Positions 18,932 through 28,885 are shown, counted from the first letter of the stretch. The stretch is 64,000 bases of DNA from an uncultured Alphaproteobacteria bacterium (GCA_944389515.1 CALXMQ010000004.1:1-64000), one strand, 5' to 3'. Notes: generated by a model from the letters alone, not told the origin. Made by a program: numbers and translations.

Positions 18932-18990
18932 TTTGATTTCTGAAATCTGATTTCCGATTCATTACCATAAATCATAAACCAGAAATCAAA
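18932..18990. repeat. 11-bp inverted repeat between fusA and tuf
   Basis: TTTGATTTCTG (18932-18942) and CAGAAATCAAA (18980-18990) are perfect complements. AT-rich, no terminator tail. Confidence 0.65.
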
Positions 18991-19013
18991 AATCACAATC
19001 TTTTTTTATTTTT

Positions 19014-21095
19014 TTATTTTGTCAGTTTCTTTATAACCTCGTCTGCGACATTTTTCGGCACTTCGGCATAGTGGGACAATTCCATATACGGATTTGCACG
19101 CCCCTGTGACAAAGAACGCAATGTCTTGACATACCCGAACAAATTCGCCAACGGAACATACGCAGAAATCAACTGGTTACCAAATTGTGTTTCAATACCA
19201 TTGATTTGTCCACGACGACTGTTCAGATCCCCGATGATATCACCGACATATTCTTCCGGTGTATTGACCGAAAGTTTCATAATCGGTTCCAACAACTTCG
19301 GCGCAGCTTTTTTCATTGCTTCGCGGAAGCACGCACGCGCCGCAATTTCAAAGCACAACACATTGGAATCGACTTCGTGGTATTTACCATCAACCAACGT
19401 TGCTTTGAAATCTACCGTAGGATAGCCAATCAGCACACCTGTCTGTTGGGCTATCTTCAAACCTTTTTCAACACCAGGGATGTATTCTTTTGGAATCGCA
19501 CCACCAACAATCTTGTTTTCAAATTCGTACCCAGTACCTGGTTCCAACGGTTCAAATTCAATTTTAACCTGGGCATACTGACCCGAACCACCAGACTGTT
19601 TTTTATGCGTGTATTCTTCGGTAACCGGTTTACCAAAAGCTTCGCGGTATGCAATACGTGGTTCACCAACATTTACATCAACCTTGAATTCACGTGACAA
19701 ACGGTCAACCAAAATTTCCAAATGCAATTCACCAACACCTGCCAAAATTGTTTGACCAGATTCTTCGTCCACAGATACATGGAACGATGGATCTTCTTTG
19801 GCCAACGCTTGCAGACCCAAAGACATTTTTTCAATATCAGCCTTGGTTTTTGGTTCTACTGCAATACTCATAACCGGATCTGGAACGTGAATATTTTCCA
19901 AAATAATTGGATTTGATTCATCGCACAATGTATCACCAGTAATTGTTTCCTTCATACCAACCAATGTAACGATGTCACCTGCGGACGCTTCTTTAATTTC
20001 TTCACGTTGATTTGCATGCATCAACAGCATACGTCCCACACGTTCACGTTTATCACGGTTAGAATTGTAAATATACGAACCCGATACCAATTTACCAGAA
20101 TAAATACGGATAAACATCAGGTTTCCAACAAACGGATCATTTGCGACCTTAAACGCCAACGCACTGAACGGTTCTTTTGGATCAGCATGACGTTCAATCA
20201 CAGTCTTTTTATCCATGGCTGTACCTTTAATTGCCGGTATATCCAATGGACTTGGCAAATAATCAACGATTGCATCCAACAAAGGCTGAACACCTTTGTT
20301 TTTGAACGCAGTCCCACACAACACAGGATTAAAGTTCTGTGCAATCGTGCCTTTGCGTATCAATTTTTTAATGGTTGCGACATCAGGCTTGTTGCCTTCC
20401 ATATACGCTTCCATAATATCATCATCCAACGTCACAACTTCTTCTATCAATTTGTTGTGCAATTCTTCGGCTTTTTCCTTCAAATCATCTGGAATATCAA
20501 CGATTTGCGGATCTTTACCCAAATCATCTTCCCAAACAATGGCGCGCATTTCAACGACATCAACAACACCACGGAAATCAGATTCTGCGCCGATCGGGAA
20601 ATTCACGACCAACGGATTGGCCCCCAAACGTTCACGAATCATATCAACACAGCGGAAAAAGTTTCCACCAATACGATCCATTTTATTCACAAAGCAAATA
20701 CGTGGAACATTGTAACGATCAGCCTGGCGCCACACAGTTTCTGTTTGTGGCTGAACCCCAGATACAGATTCAAACACCGCAACGGCACCGTCCAATACAC
20801 GCAAAGAACGTTCTACTTCCATTGTAAAGTCCACGTGCCCCGGCGTATCAATCAAATTGATACGATGATCGCGCCAAAAGCATGTTGTTGCCGCAGACGT
20901 AATTGTGATACCGCGTTCTTGTTCCTGTTCCATCCAGTCCATTGTGGCACCACCATCGTGCACTTCGCCAATTTTATATGTTTTACCGGTATAGAACAAA
21001 ATACGTTCCGACGTTGTGGTTTTACCGGCGTCAATATGCGCCATAATACCAATATTGCGGTACATATCCAAAGGTGCTGTTTTTCCAACTGACAT
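19014..21095 (-). CDS. fusA: Elongation factor G
   Basis: EF-G of 693 aa, the translocase. Motifs [17 protein letters not shown] and NKMDRIGG are intact. Domains II-V follow, with the domain IV segment [19 protein letters not shown] and the C-terminal [17 protein letters not shown]. Lies between rpsG and tuf. Confidence 0.98.
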   Translation of the reverse strand: MSVGKTAPLDMYRNIGIMAHIDAGKTTTSERILFYTGKTYKIGEVHDGGATMDWMEQEQERGITITSAATTCFWRDHRINLIDTPGHVDFTMEVERSLRVLDGAVAVFESVSGVQPQTETVWRQADRYNVPRICFVNKMDRIGGNFFRCVDMIRERLGANPLVVNFPIGAESDFRGVVDVVEMRAIVWEDDLGKDPQIVDIPDDLKEKAEELHNKLIEEVVTLDDDIMEAYMEGNKPDVATIKKLIRKGTIAQNFNPVLCGTAFKNKGVQPLLDAIVDYLPSPLDIPAIKGTAMDKKTVIERHADPKEPFSALAFKVANDPFVGNLMFIRIYSGKLVSGSYIYNSNRDKRERVGRMLLMHANQREEIKEASAGDIVTLVGMKETITGDTLCDESNPIILENIHVPDPVMSIAVEPKTKADIEKMSLGLQALAKEDPSFHVSVDEESGQTILAGVGELHLEILVDRLSREFKVDVNVGEPRIAYREAFGKPVTEEYTHKKQSGGSGQYAQVKIEFEPLEPGTGYEFENKIVGGAIPKEYIPGVEKGLKIAQQTGVLIGYPTVDFKATLVDGKYHEVDSNVLCFEIAARACFREAMKKAAPKLLEPIMKLSVNTPEEYVGDIIGDLNSRRGQINGIETQFGNQLISAYVPLANLFGYVKTLRSLSQGRANPYMELSHYAEVPKNVADEVIKKLTK

Positions 21096-21143
21096 GTTAT
21101 TTGTTCCCTTCTGTTGTTGATTTCTTTGTGTTTGCCCAGTGTA

Positions 21144-21617
21144 TTACCAACGGAAATGTGCAAACGCTTTATTCGCTTCGGCCATCTTATGTGTATCAAT
21201 TTTCTTTTTGAACGCACCGCCTTGGCCATTTAATGCATCACGCAGTTCACCAAACAATCTGTCTTCCATTGAACGTTCGCCACGTTTACGTGCAAACATA
21301 ACCAACCAACGCAATGCCAATGTCTGCTGACGCGCCGGTCTGACATCGACCGGAACCTGATATGTTGCACCGCCAACACGACGGCCCTTGACTTCCACAG
21401 ATGGTTTCAATGCATCAACCGCTTCTAAGAACGCTGCCAATTCATCGCCGTCTTTTGCAACTTTTTTCAGTTTATCCAATGCACCATAAACGATATTTTC
21501 GGCAACTTCTTTTTTGCCGTCCCACATAACAACATTTATACATTTTGCAACAACCAGATTATTATACTTAGAATCTGGCAAAATTTCACGTTTAGTTGCA
21601 CTTTTACGTCTTGACAT
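21144..21617 (-). CDS. rpsG: 30S ribosomal protein S7
   Basis: S7 of 157 aa: [40 protein letters not shown] and the C-terminal FAHFRW are typical. It nucleates assembly of the head domain. Confidence 0.98.
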   Translation of the reverse strand: MSRRKSATKREILPDSKYNNLVVAKCINVVMWDGKKEVAENIVYGALDKLKKVAKDGDELAAFLEAVDALKPSVEVKGRRVGGATYQVPVDVRPARQQTLALRWLVMFARKRGERSMEDRLFGELRDALNGQGGAFKKKIDTHKMAEANKAFAHFRW

Positions 21618-21690
21618 ATTTTTTCCTTTTTTATTTCTTCATCTGGGAATATCCCAAATTACTCACACGGACACGCCGCGTGTACAATTA

Positions 21691-22062
21691 TTATTTTGCC
21701 ACCTTGGCACCATACAGGGAACGTCCCTGTTTTCTGCTTTCCACACCCTTGGTATCCAAAACACCACGGATAATATGGTATTTAACACCCGGCAAGTCCT
21801 TTACACGACCACCACGAATCATAACAACACTGTGTTCCTGTAAATTATGACCTTCACCTGGGATATACGCAGTAACTTCGCGCCCATTAGCCAATTTAAC
21901 ACGGGCCACTTTACGTTGGGCAGAGTTAGGTTTTTTTGGCGTAGTTGTATACACACGTGTGCAAACACCACGCTTTTGCGGAGCCTGCATCATATCAGGC
22001 GCAGTGGATTTCACAACAACCTTTTTACGCGGCTTCCGAATCAGTTGATTTACTGTTGGCAT
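21691..22062 (-). CDS. rpsL: 30S ribosomal protein S12
   Basis: S12 of 123 aa: [19 protein letters not shown], the decoding-centre segment [18 protein letters not shown] (Lys of the PNSA loop intact) and [26 protein letters not shown]. First gene of the long str-S10-spc transcript. Confidence 0.98.
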   Translation of the reverse strand: MPTVNQLIRKPRKKVVVKSTAPDMMQAPQKRGVCTRVYTTTPKKPNSAQRKVARVKLANGREVTAYIPGEGHNLQEHSVVMIRGGRVKDLPGVKYHIIRGVLDTKGVESRKQGRSLYGAKVAK

Positions 22063-22130
22063 TCAAAATCTCTTTGTTTTTTGTACTTTTTTATCTGCAA
22101 GAAACATCTGTTCAGAATTATTTCAACGGC

Positions 22131-22142
22131 GCGGCCGCGATT
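22131..22142. promoter_or_regulatory. GC palindrome in rpsL leader
   Basis: GCGGCCGCGATT on the plus strand, the same 12 bases as in the rpoA leader. It lies roughly 70 bases into the predicted transcript. Confidence 0.35.
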
Positions 22143-22209
22143 ATAAATCTGTCAGAACATGCAGAATTCTGTGTTTTTTTCTTTCCTTGTTTACACGGAA
22201 AGCGAACAT

Positions 22210-22238
22210 ACTATAACCACGAACCCACATATTGTCAA
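22210..22238 (-). promoter_or_regulatory. Promoter of the str-S10-spc cluster
   Basis: On the minus strand TTGACA (22233-22238), a 17-base spacer and TATAGT (22210-22215): near-consensus sigma-70. The leader would be about 140 bases. Between this promoter and the terminator at 22415 I see only AT-rich DNA. Confidence 0.8.
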
Positions 22239-22414
22239 GGGAAATCTGGGGATTTTTACCAAAAAAACAGGTGGAAATTCCCAAAAATCCGCCATGTATA
22301 AAAATTCAACAAATGACAATTTTTTTATTAGTACAACTGATACACCCCTCCACTTGCAACTATCTATTTATTGCAACACCCAAAACCAATAAAAACACAA
22401 CACCGCGTGATAAT

Positions 22415-22442
22415 AAAAAACGGGACAAACGCCCCGTTTTTT
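22415..22442 (-). terminator. Terminator after the 22459 barrel gene
   Basis: CGGGGC/GCCCCG-type stem (CGGG pairs CCCG) flanked by A6 and T6, just downstream of the gene's stop on the minus strand. Confidence 0.75.
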
Positions 22443-22458
22443 ATTGCCTATTTGGTTT

Positions 22459-23226
22459 TTAGAATTCAATACCAAACTTTACACCATATGTAAAGCCGTC
22501 TTTAATGTCCCAAGAACCAGCTGTTGATTCATGAACCATTTCTTTACCAACATATGCACCAATGAATTTGGCGTCATCGATGTTATAGTTTACACCAATT
22601 TTACCCAACCATGTGCCACGGTTATCACCATCGGCCATATCATCAATCTGGTATTCAGCACCCAATACCAATGACCATTGCATATTCATTGCAAATAATG
22701 CATCAGCACCAACGCGTAAAGAATGAATGCCATCATCACCCCAGTTAAATGATTCTGAATTCAAATAATCATATGCGATATGCCCCGCAACTGTCCATTC
22801 TGCTGTTTCATAACCAATACTGGCGCCAACCGTCCATGCATACAAGGTATTTTCTTCGCCCAAAAATGTCTTGCCATATGGCCAAACACCACTGAATCCA
22901 TATGAACCAAATACATCAGCCTTCCAATTCGCACCGTCAAATACGCGGTAATTCAAACCAACACCAAATGTATCCCAAGAATTTTGGTCAAACCAATTCG
23001 CTGTTGATGCGGTTGTTTCCAAACCAACCGCCAATCTGTCTGTAATACCATAACCAAATGCTTCACCCAATGTATAAGTATTTGTTGACTTTGACGATGA
23101 TTCCAACGCCGTCACACTGTAAAAACGACCCTGGTCCGGACGATACAACGGATTATCGTTGATTGCCGCGTTTGCGCCCGTGGCCGCGAAAACTGCTAAT
23201 AAAGATGTCAAAACTAATTTTTTCAT
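22459..23226 (-). CDS. Outer-membrane beta-barrel protein
   Basis: 255 aa. Signal peptide ending ATGANA. The rest is a series of alternating amphipathic strands rich in aromatic and Gly residues, and the last residue is Phe (GVKFGIEF), the usual barrel-assembly signal. About ten to twelve strands are plausible. No specific family recognised; a porin-like or opacity-type surface protein. A promoter and an AAGGA site precede it. Confidence 0.8.
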   Translation of the reverse strand: MKKLVLTSLLAVFAATGANAAINDNPLYRPDQGRFYSVTALESSSKSTNTYTLGEAFGYGITDRLAVGLETTASTANWFDQNSWDTFGVGLNYRVFDGANWKADVFGSYGFSGVWPYGKTFLGEENTLYAWTVGASIGYETAEWTVAGHIAYDYLNSESFNWGDDGIHSLRVGADALFAMNMQWSLVLGAEYQIDDMADGDNRGTWLGKIGVNYNIDDAKFIGAYVGKEMVHESTAGSWDIKDGFTYGVKFGIEF

Positions 23227-23280
23227 ACTATATCCTTATGGTTTAGTTAGAAAACTAGATTATCTACCTAGCTAGGAATA

Positions 23281-23310
23281 ATTGTATCCTGCGATTCGCC
23301 CATCGCGCAA
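23281..23310 (-). promoter_or_regulatory. Probable promoter of the 22459 barrel gene
   Basis: Minus-strand TTGCGC (23305-23310), 18-base spacer, TACAAT (23281-23286). The spacer contains GCGAATCG; the same 8-mer (inverted) occupies the promoter spacer of the fibre gene at 43579. Confidence 0.5.
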
Positions 23311-23322
23311 GGTAAAAGATTT

Positions 23323-23420
23323 TTGCTTTTTACCCAAAAATATGCTATGTTATTGCGGTGCGCGAATCGGATTTGATTCCAATAAAATATCTAAACCGCC
23401 CATTTACTGGGCGGTTTATC
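23323..23420 (+). ncRNA. Possible small RNA with promoter and terminator
   Basis: Plus-strand TTGCTT (23323-23328), 17-base spacer, TATGTT (23346-23351), followed about 45 bases later by the GC-rich hairpin AACCGCCC/GGGCGGTT. The transcript would be about 65 bases, with a small inner stem GAATC/GATTC. The hairpin could equally be only the mltG terminator, so this is tentative. Confidence 0.25.
23393..23420 (-). terminator. Terminator after mltG
   Basis: AAACCGCCC and GGGCGGTTT form a 9-bp stem about 65 bases past the mltG stop. T-rich on both sides, so it may work in both directions. Confidence 0.6.
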
Positions 23421-23481
23421 GTTATATATAAATATTTATTCAAAAACTAAATCATTAAACAATTTAACAAATTACGTTTTT

Positions 23482-24498
23482 TTATTTTTTATTTTGAATT
23501 TTTTTTATTACGCGCCAGTCAGCATGATTTTTCATATGCTGTTCATATGTGCGCGCAAATCTGTGTCCACCATTGCCATCTGCTACAAAAAACAGATAAT
23601 TTGTATCTGCCGGCGATAATACAGCATGAATCGCATCCAGCCCAACATTTGCAATCGGTGCCGGTGGCAACCCCGACCGCGTATATGTATTATACGGACT
23701 GTCCATTTTCAAATGCTTACGCAATAACGGTCGACCACGCATATCCCCCAAACCACCCGTCAATGCATACACAACTGTTGGATCGGCCTGTAATCGCATA
23801 CCATCACGCATACGATTCAAATACACACTGGCAATAATCGGCATTTCTGATTTTTTTGACGTTTCTTTTTGAACAATAGACGCCAATGTAATAACATCGT
23901 TCCATGTTTTCAATGGTCGTGGCGCAACACGCCCACCGCGTTCCCAATTTTTTTCTAAATCCACCATTTTTTTGCGCATTAAATCCAATAACGCCAACCG
24001 CGATGTCCCACGCGCAACACGATACGTATCAGGAAACAAATCACCATCACGCAGATTACATACTGGCAAATCAGTACCTGGGCCACATTCAACATCACCA
24101 GTCAACCCAGTATCAGCCATCAATAATTCTTTAATTTGTTTTACGGTTAAACCTTCGGGTATAACAACGGTGGTGGCCGCAACATCACCATGTGCGAACA
24201 TATCCGCGATACGCCATACACTGGTACCACGCGGAATATCATATTGCCCAGATTGCACTGCCCCACCATTTCCGCGCACCGCCAATTTGAACATAAATTG
24301 CGAATCGATTAAATCACGGGATTCCAGTTGGGCTGCAATATCTGACACAGACGCCCCACGCGTCACATTAAATACAACATCACGTTCCACAACAGACCTG
24401 AAACCAAAGACATACACCAGCGCAATAACAATAATTATCACCGCGGCACATATAATATTTACAAACTTATTTGATGGAATTATTTTTTTTATTTTCAT
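23482..24498 (-). CDS. mltG: Endolytic murein transglycosylase MltG
   Basis: YceG/MltG family, 338 aa from ATG 24498. One N-terminal membrane helix (about residues 13-33), a LysM-like segment (VTRGASVSDIAAQL), then the catalytic domain with IVQKETSK (catalytic Glu) and MDSPYNTYTRSGLPPAPIANVG. It cuts nascent glycan strands in the periplasm. The ATG has no Shine-Dalgarno and a promoter ends 9 bases upstream, so the mRNA is probably leaderless or nearly so. Confidence 0.93.
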   Translation of the reverse strand: MKIKKIIPSNKFVNIICAAVIIIVIALVYVFGFRSVVERDVVFNVTRGASVSDIAAQLESRDLIDSQFMFKLAVRGNGGAVQSGQYDIPRGTSVWRIADMFAHGDVAATTVVIPEGLTVKQIKELLMADTGLTGDVECGPGTDLPVCNLRDGDLFPDTYRVARGTSRLALLDLMRKKMVDLEKNWERGGRVAPRPLKTWNDVITLASIVQKETSKKSEMPIIASVYLNRMRDGMRLQADPTVVYALTGGLGDMRGRPLLRKHLKMDSPYNTYTRSGLPPAPIANVGLDAIHAVLSPADTNYLFFVADGNGGHRFARTYEQHMKNHADWRVIKKIQNKK

Positions 24499-24507
24499 GG
24501 CACAGCA

Positions 24508-24535
24508 ATTATACAGATAAAAATCAAACATGCAA
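24508..24535 (-). promoter_or_regulatory. Promoter of mltG (near-leaderless)
   Basis: Minus-strand TTGCAT (24530-24535), 16-base spacer, TATAAT (24508-24513). Only nine bases separate the -10 from the ATG. Confidence 0.65.
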
Positions 24536-24658
24536 AAACAAAATACTTAAAACATTTGTTATAAAAAAATGTGCCGAAAACAAAGGTTGGTTTGGATTCC
24601 AACTAAAATACACTAACAATTTTTGCCGTTTTTCACCACTTTTGTCAAACAAAAAATG

Positions 24659-24697
24659 CCGAATCTAATCCAACAATTTTTTACAGGAGATTAGATT
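24659..24697 (+). promoter_or_regulatory. Leader hairpin around the ribosome site of the 24698 gene
   Basis: AATCTAATC and GATTAGATT form a perfect 9-bp stem whose 3' arm lies between the AGGAG and the ATG. Its loop holds the Shine-Dalgarno, so folding could limit translation. Confidence 0.4.
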
Positions 24698-25234
24698 ATG
24701 AAAAAATTTTCAAAAATACTTTTCATACTGGGTGCAATGACAATTTTACCCACCCCATCACTGGGCGCATCTGTCCAACTTGCTGTATGCGAAGCAGTTT
24801 GGGCCGTGGCAGAACAAATATATAATGCCACTGACCATTTTGAAGATTGGGTCGGCCAAATGGAACGAACGTGTGGCAATCTGCCAAGTCAATATGTAAC
24901 ATTTTGCGAATCTTGCATAAATGAAATATTTTACCAGGCACTCGAAGACGGTATGTCCGCAAACGAAGATACATGCGCCGCAATATATATGCCTGGTGGT
25001 GGGACGTTAAATTGTACCCCAGGCGAATACAAAAATGACAACCAATGTAAAATATGCCCTAATGGGTCATATAACCCAACCGCCAACAACACATATTGCA
25101 CAAACTGCCCACAACCCGGAACCACCAGTGGTACCAGCGCATCTGATTTTGACAGTGTAACAGATTGTTACGTACTGTCTGGGACAGATTCATATGGAAC
25201 ATACGAATATACACAAAAATGTTATTATAAATAA
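24698..25234 (+). CDS. Cys-rich secreted protein, CYYK-tail family
   Basis: 178 aa with signal peptide (core LFILGAMTILPTPSLG) and AGGAG before the ATG. The mature N-terminal half has paired Cys (ERTCGN, FCESC). The C-terminal half is a CTPGEYKNDNQCKICP module resembling the Cys repeats of GCC2/GCC3 or TNFR type, then SVTDCYV and the end KCYYK. The same tail appears in the gene at 4013. Function unknown; probably periplasmic or surface-exposed with disulfides. Confidence 0.8.
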   Translation: MKKFSKILFILGAMTILPTPSLGASVQLAVCEAVWAVAEQIYNATDHFEDWVGQMERTCGNLPSQYVTFCESCINEIFYQALEDGMSANEDTCAAIYMPGGGTLNCTPGEYKNDNQCKICPNGSYNPTANNTYCTNCPQPGTTSGTSASDFDSVTDCYVLSGTDSYGTYEYTQKCYYK

Positions 25235-25235
25235 T

Positions 25236-25266
25236 AAAAAGGCGCGGTATTACCGCGTCTTTTTAT
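25236..25266. terminator. Bidirectional terminator, 24698 gene and acyl-CoA synthetase
   Basis: CGCGGTA/TACCGCG stem between A5 and T5, shared by two converging genes. Confidence 0.8.
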
Positions 25267-25267
25267 T

Positions 25268-26950
25268 TTATTTTTCTTCATCTTTGCCCAGACCAATTAC
25301 ATTTTTCACAGGTTCTATAATCGTATCTTTGGCACTGTCCAATGTTCGTATCAATGCCCGTCGTATTTTACCAGATATTGTCATTGGCAAACTGTCCACG
25401 AATTCAATAACACGCGGATATTTATACGACGCCGTACGGGCACGCACATGGTCTTGTAATTGACGTACCAAAACATCTGTGCCTTGGAAATACTTGTTCA
25501 AAACAATCGTTGCCTTGACCGCCATACCACGCGACGCATCTGGAATCCCAGTAACCGCAACTTCACGTACCGCTGGATGTTCCAATAAAACACTTTCGAC
25601 TTCGAACGGACTGACACGATATCCAGACGTTTTAATTAAATCATCATTGCGTCCAACGAACCAATAATACCCATCTGCATCACGATATGCGACATCCCCA
25701 GTATGATAAAATCCGTCACGAAAAACCTTGGCCGTCAATTTATCATTTTTATGATATCCTTGGAACAATCCAACTGGGCGCCCTTTTTTCAAAGACACAC
25801 ATATTTCACCAACTGTACCATCTGACACTGGGCGTCCACCTTCGTCCAGTAATTGAACATCCCACCCAGCAGCCGGCATACCCATACTGCCAGGTTTTGG
25901 TTCTATCCATTGATTTGTAAACATCATAACACAAGTTTCCGTTTGACCGAATCCTTCGTGTAATTTTATACCTGTGGCCGCATGAAACCGTTCAAAAACT
26001 TCTGGATTCAATGCTTCGCCGGCAACATCTGCCTTGGATAAAGCAGACAAATCATACTTGCTGAAATCTGCATGTATCAGCATTTTATACACTGTCGGTG
26101 GTGCACAAAAAGATGTTATATGATATTCAGACATTGCATGCAACAAATCATGCGCCGTTGCAATACCTGAAAAATCAAACACAAAAACAGTGGCACCAGC
26201 CAACCATTGCCCATACATTTTACCCCATGAACATTTTGCCCACCCAGATTCAGATAATGTAAAATGTACATCACCATCGTGCAAACGTTGCCAAAATATC
26301 GCTGTATTTATATGCCCCAACGGATACATAAAATTATGCGCAACCATTTTTGGTAAATCAGTTGTACCACTGGTAAAATAAATTACCATGGTATCCGTAT
26401 TTTCATTTGGTACACGTTCAATAGTATCCGGCATAGTATCGATTGCTTCTGCCACTTCGTCATTAGAAATCAGTTGAACATCCCGTGTGCCGATTGCTGT
26501 TTTAATTTCGTTCACAATATGCCCATCATCAAACGCAATAATTACACGCGATTCCGCCTGCTCTATGCGATATTCGATATCTTCGGCCTTTAATTGATTT
26601 GTCGACGGAATAGGAATCACACCAATTTTATGCATGGCCAGCATTAAAATCCAATATTCCCAACGACGCCGCATAAACAGCAACACCGTATCCCCACGAT
26701 GCAAACCACGCGACGTCAGAAAATTAGCCACAGAATTAGACATCCGTGACAATTCACGAAACGTAAATTCTTTTTTATCCCCATGGTCATCCGCCCACAA
26801 CAACCCAATTTTAGTAGGTTCTTCGCGCGCCAACACATCAATTACATCATAAGAAAAATTAAAATGTTCTGGGACAATGGGCGCACCATTTTGGACATAA
26901 TCTTTATAATCATCAAATTTATCTTTTTTCAAAAATTTCAAAGCGAACAT
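25268..26950 (-). CDS. AMP-forming acyl-CoA synthetase (medium-chain type)
   Basis: 560 aa, adenylate-forming superfamily. Motifs: YFTSGTTDLPKMV (P-loop-like A3), HEGFGQTETC (A5), FYHTGDVAYRDADGYYWFVG (A7-A8 with GRNDDLIKTSGYRVSPFE) and the C-terminal catalytic Lys in SGKIRR. Best fit is the ACSM/acetyl-CoA-synthetase-like group that activates short or medium carboxylic acids with ATP and CoA; substrate cannot be read from sequence. Single gene ending at a shared terminator. Confidence 0.88.
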   Translation of the reverse strand: MFALKFLKKDKFDDYKDYVQNGAPIVPEHFNFSYDVIDVLAREEPTKIGLLWADDHGDKKEFTFRELSRMSNSVANFLTSRGLHRGDTVLLFMRRRWEYWILMLAMHKIGVIPIPSTNQLKAEDIEYRIEQAESRVIIAFDDGHIVNEIKTAIGTRDVQLISNDEVAEAIDTMPDTIERVPNENTDTMVIYFTSGTTDLPKMVAHNFMYPLGHINTAIFWQRLHDGDVHFTLSESGWAKCSWGKMYGQWLAGATVFVFDFSGIATAHDLLHAMSEYHITSFCAPPTVYKMLIHADFSKYDLSALSKADVAGEALNPEVFERFHAATGIKLHEGFGQTETCVMMFTNQWIEPKPGSMGMPAAGWDVQLLDEGGRPVSDGTVGEICVSLKKGRPVGLFQGYHKNDKLTAKVFRDGFYHTGDVAYRDADGYYWFVGRNDDLIKTSGYRVSPFEVESVLLEHPAVREVAVTGIPDASRGMAVKATIVLNKYFQGTDVLVRQLQDHVRARTASYKYPRVIEFVDSLPMTISGKIRRALIRTLDSAKDTIIEPVKNVIGLGKDEEK

Positions 26951-27028
26951 TGTTTAACCTTTATACACTACCGGGAAATTATTGCAGATATTTTTCATAT
27001 GTAAAAGGAAAATAACAAATAAAAAATG

Positions 27029-27057
27029 TTGATTTTTGATATAAAAGGTTGCATAAT
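27029..27057 (+). promoter_or_regulatory. Promoter of tRNA-Pro
   Basis: TTGATT (27029-27034), 17-base spacer, CATAAT (27052-27057), 20 bases before the tRNA. Confidence 0.65.
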
Positions 27058-27077
27058 CGCCCTGCTTATAAAGTTAT

Positions 27078-27154
<77 letters not shown>

Positions 27155-27155
27155 C

Positions 27156-27185
27156 AAAAAAAACGGGGGCTTGCCCCCGTTTTTT
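27156..27185. terminator. Terminator between tRNA-Pro and fabF
   Basis: CGGGGGC/GCCCCCG stem between A7 and T6; serves the tRNA on plus and fabF on minus. Confidence 0.85.
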
Positions 27186-28437
27186 ATTCTGCAAATCGCT
27201 TGATAATCAAACTGGCATTGGTACCCCCAAAACCAAAAGAATTACTCAATGCAACATTGACAGGTCTGTTCTGGGCAACATTTGGCACCAGATTAAAATC
27301 ACCAACCTCTTCTTCTGGATTTTCCAAATTGATTGTTGGTGGCACAATTCCGTCACGAATTGACATTACACAGAATATCGCTTCTACTGCACCCGCAGCC
27401 CCCAACAAATGCCCAGTCATTGATTTTGTTGATGACATGCACGCATTGGTACCACCAAATAAAGTTTTCACAGCGGCCAATTCACCCATATCACCCAATC
27501 CAGTTGATGTCCCATGTGCATTTATATAATCAACATCACCTGGTTGCATACCAGCATCACGCAACGCCGCCTGCATTGCGCGCATACCACCTTCGCCACC
27601 TGGGGCTGGTGCAGTAATATGATATGCATCACCAGACAAACCATAACCTGCAACTTCTGCATAAATTTTTGCACCACGTGCAACGGCGTGTTCATATTCT
27701 TCCAGAACCAAAATACCGGCGCCTTCGGCCATAACAAATCCATCACGGTCTTTATCCCATGGGCGCGACGCTTTTTCTGGCGCATCATTACGCGTAGACA
27801 ACGCCTTCATCGCACAGAAACCTGCGACACCAATTTTTCCAACGGCACCTTCGGATCCGCCTGCGACCATAACATCGGCATCGCCATGCTGAATCAAACG
27901 AACTGCTTCGCCAATCGAATGCGCCGCAGATGCACATGCCGTCACCACAGATAAATTTGGTCCCTTTAACCCATATTTAATAGACACATGCCCTGCGGTC
28001 ATATTTATAATAACCTTTGGGATAAAAAACGGACTGATATGGCGTGGCCCATTTACATATAATTCTGCGCAATTATCATAAATTGTATTTAATCCACCAA
28101 TTCCTGCGCCAATCGATACCCCCATCCGAGTTTTATCACCATCATAATCTGCCAATCCAGCATCACGCATTGCTTCATCTGCTGCGACAACACCATAAAT
28201 AATGCACTTGTCCATTTTACGCTGTTCACGAACATCAACAACCGCATCAGGATTATATTGTCCTGGTTCTGTGCCAACAATCGGCAAACCTGCAATTTGT
28301 GATGTTAAATCAGACGCATCAAAAGTATCAATTTTACGCACGCCAGAAACACCATTTACAATGTTTTTCCATGCATATTCAATACCCGTTCCAACTGGTG
28401 ATACAATTCCCATACCAGTGATAACAACTCTTTTCAT
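27184..28437 (-). CDS. fabF: Beta-ketoacyl-ACP synthase II
   Basis: KAS II of 417 aa, the chain-elongating condensing enzyme of fatty-acid synthesis. Active site Cys in VTACASAAHSIGEAV (about residue 167), catalytic His in NAHGTSTGLGD and in KSMTGHLLGAAG. C-terminal GFGGTNASLI matches the family. Downstream of acpP, with a hairpin between them. AAAGGA ribosome site. Confidence 0.97.
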   Translation of the reverse strand: MKRVVITGMGIVSPVGTGIEYAWKNIVNGVSGVRKIDTFDASDLTSQIAGLPIVGTEPGQYNPDAVVDVREQRKMDKCIIYGVVAADEAMRDAGLADYDGDKTRMGVSIGAGIGGLNTIYDNCAELYVNGPRHISPFFIPKVIINMTAGHVSIKYGLKGPNLSVVTACASAAHSIGEAVRLIQHGDADVMVAGGSEGAVGKIGVAGFCAMKALSTRNDAPEKASRPWDKDRDGFVMAEGAGILVLEEYEHAVARGAKIYAEVAGYGLSGDAYHITAPAPGGEGGMRAMQAALRDAGMQPGDVDYINAHGTSTGLGDMGELAAVKTLFGGTNACMSSTKSMTGHLLGAAGAVEAIFCVMSIRDGIVPPTINLENPEEEVGDFNLVPNVAQNRPVNVALSNSFGFGGTNASLIIKRFAE

Positions 28438-28507
28438 ACTTATTCCTTTATAAGTTTTTTTATTTGAACACGACCATATAATAAACTGTTTCTATCAACA
28501 CGTACAG

Positions 28508-28549
28508 AAAAAAATCCGTCAACGACAAAAAACATCGTGACGGATTTTA
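28508..28549 (-). terminator. Hairpin/terminator between acpP and fabF
   Basis: AAATCCGTCA and TGACGGATTT form a 10-bp stem with a 16-base loop, T-rich end on either strand. It may attenuate rather than stop acpP transcription. Confidence 0.6.
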
Positions 28550-28573
28550 TTATCTGGCATAAATACCCCAGAA

Positions 28574-28807
28574 TTATTTTTGGTGTGCTTCGATATATTC
28601 AACTGCTTTACCAACAGTATCCAATTTCGCTGCATCTTCATCTGGGATTTGGATGCCGAATTCTTTTTCAACTTCCATAACGAATTCAACAACGTCCAAA
28701 GAATCTGCGCCCAAATCATTTACGAACGAAGATTTTTCTTCAACTCTTGCTTCTGGAACACCCAGTTTATCCACTACAATTTTTTTTACTTTTTCAAAAG
28801 TAGTCAT
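28574..28807 (-). CDS. acpP: Acyl carrier protein
   Basis: ACP of 77 aa from ATG 28807 (AAAGGA upstream). Phosphopantetheine site Ser in [12 protein letters not shown], helix [15 protein letters not shown]. Strongly acidic. Carries acyl chains for FabF and PlsC, which are both in this window. Confidence 0.97.
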   Translation of the reverse strand: MTTFEKVKKIVVDKLGVPEARVEEKSSFVNDLGADSLDVVEFVMEVEKEFGIQIPDEDAAKLDTVGKAVEYIEAHQK

Positions 28808-28885
28808 TTTTTTTCCTTTGTTTTTGTTAAATTTGTGGCCCAACACTGGGCGTCATTACTTAAAACTATCATTTTATGCCCCCAG

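Noticed and set aside
17817-21092. Long plus-strand frames (over 350 codons) across tuf and fusA
   Set aside because: They are antisense shadows produced by codon bias in highly conserved genes; no ribosome sites or known motifs.
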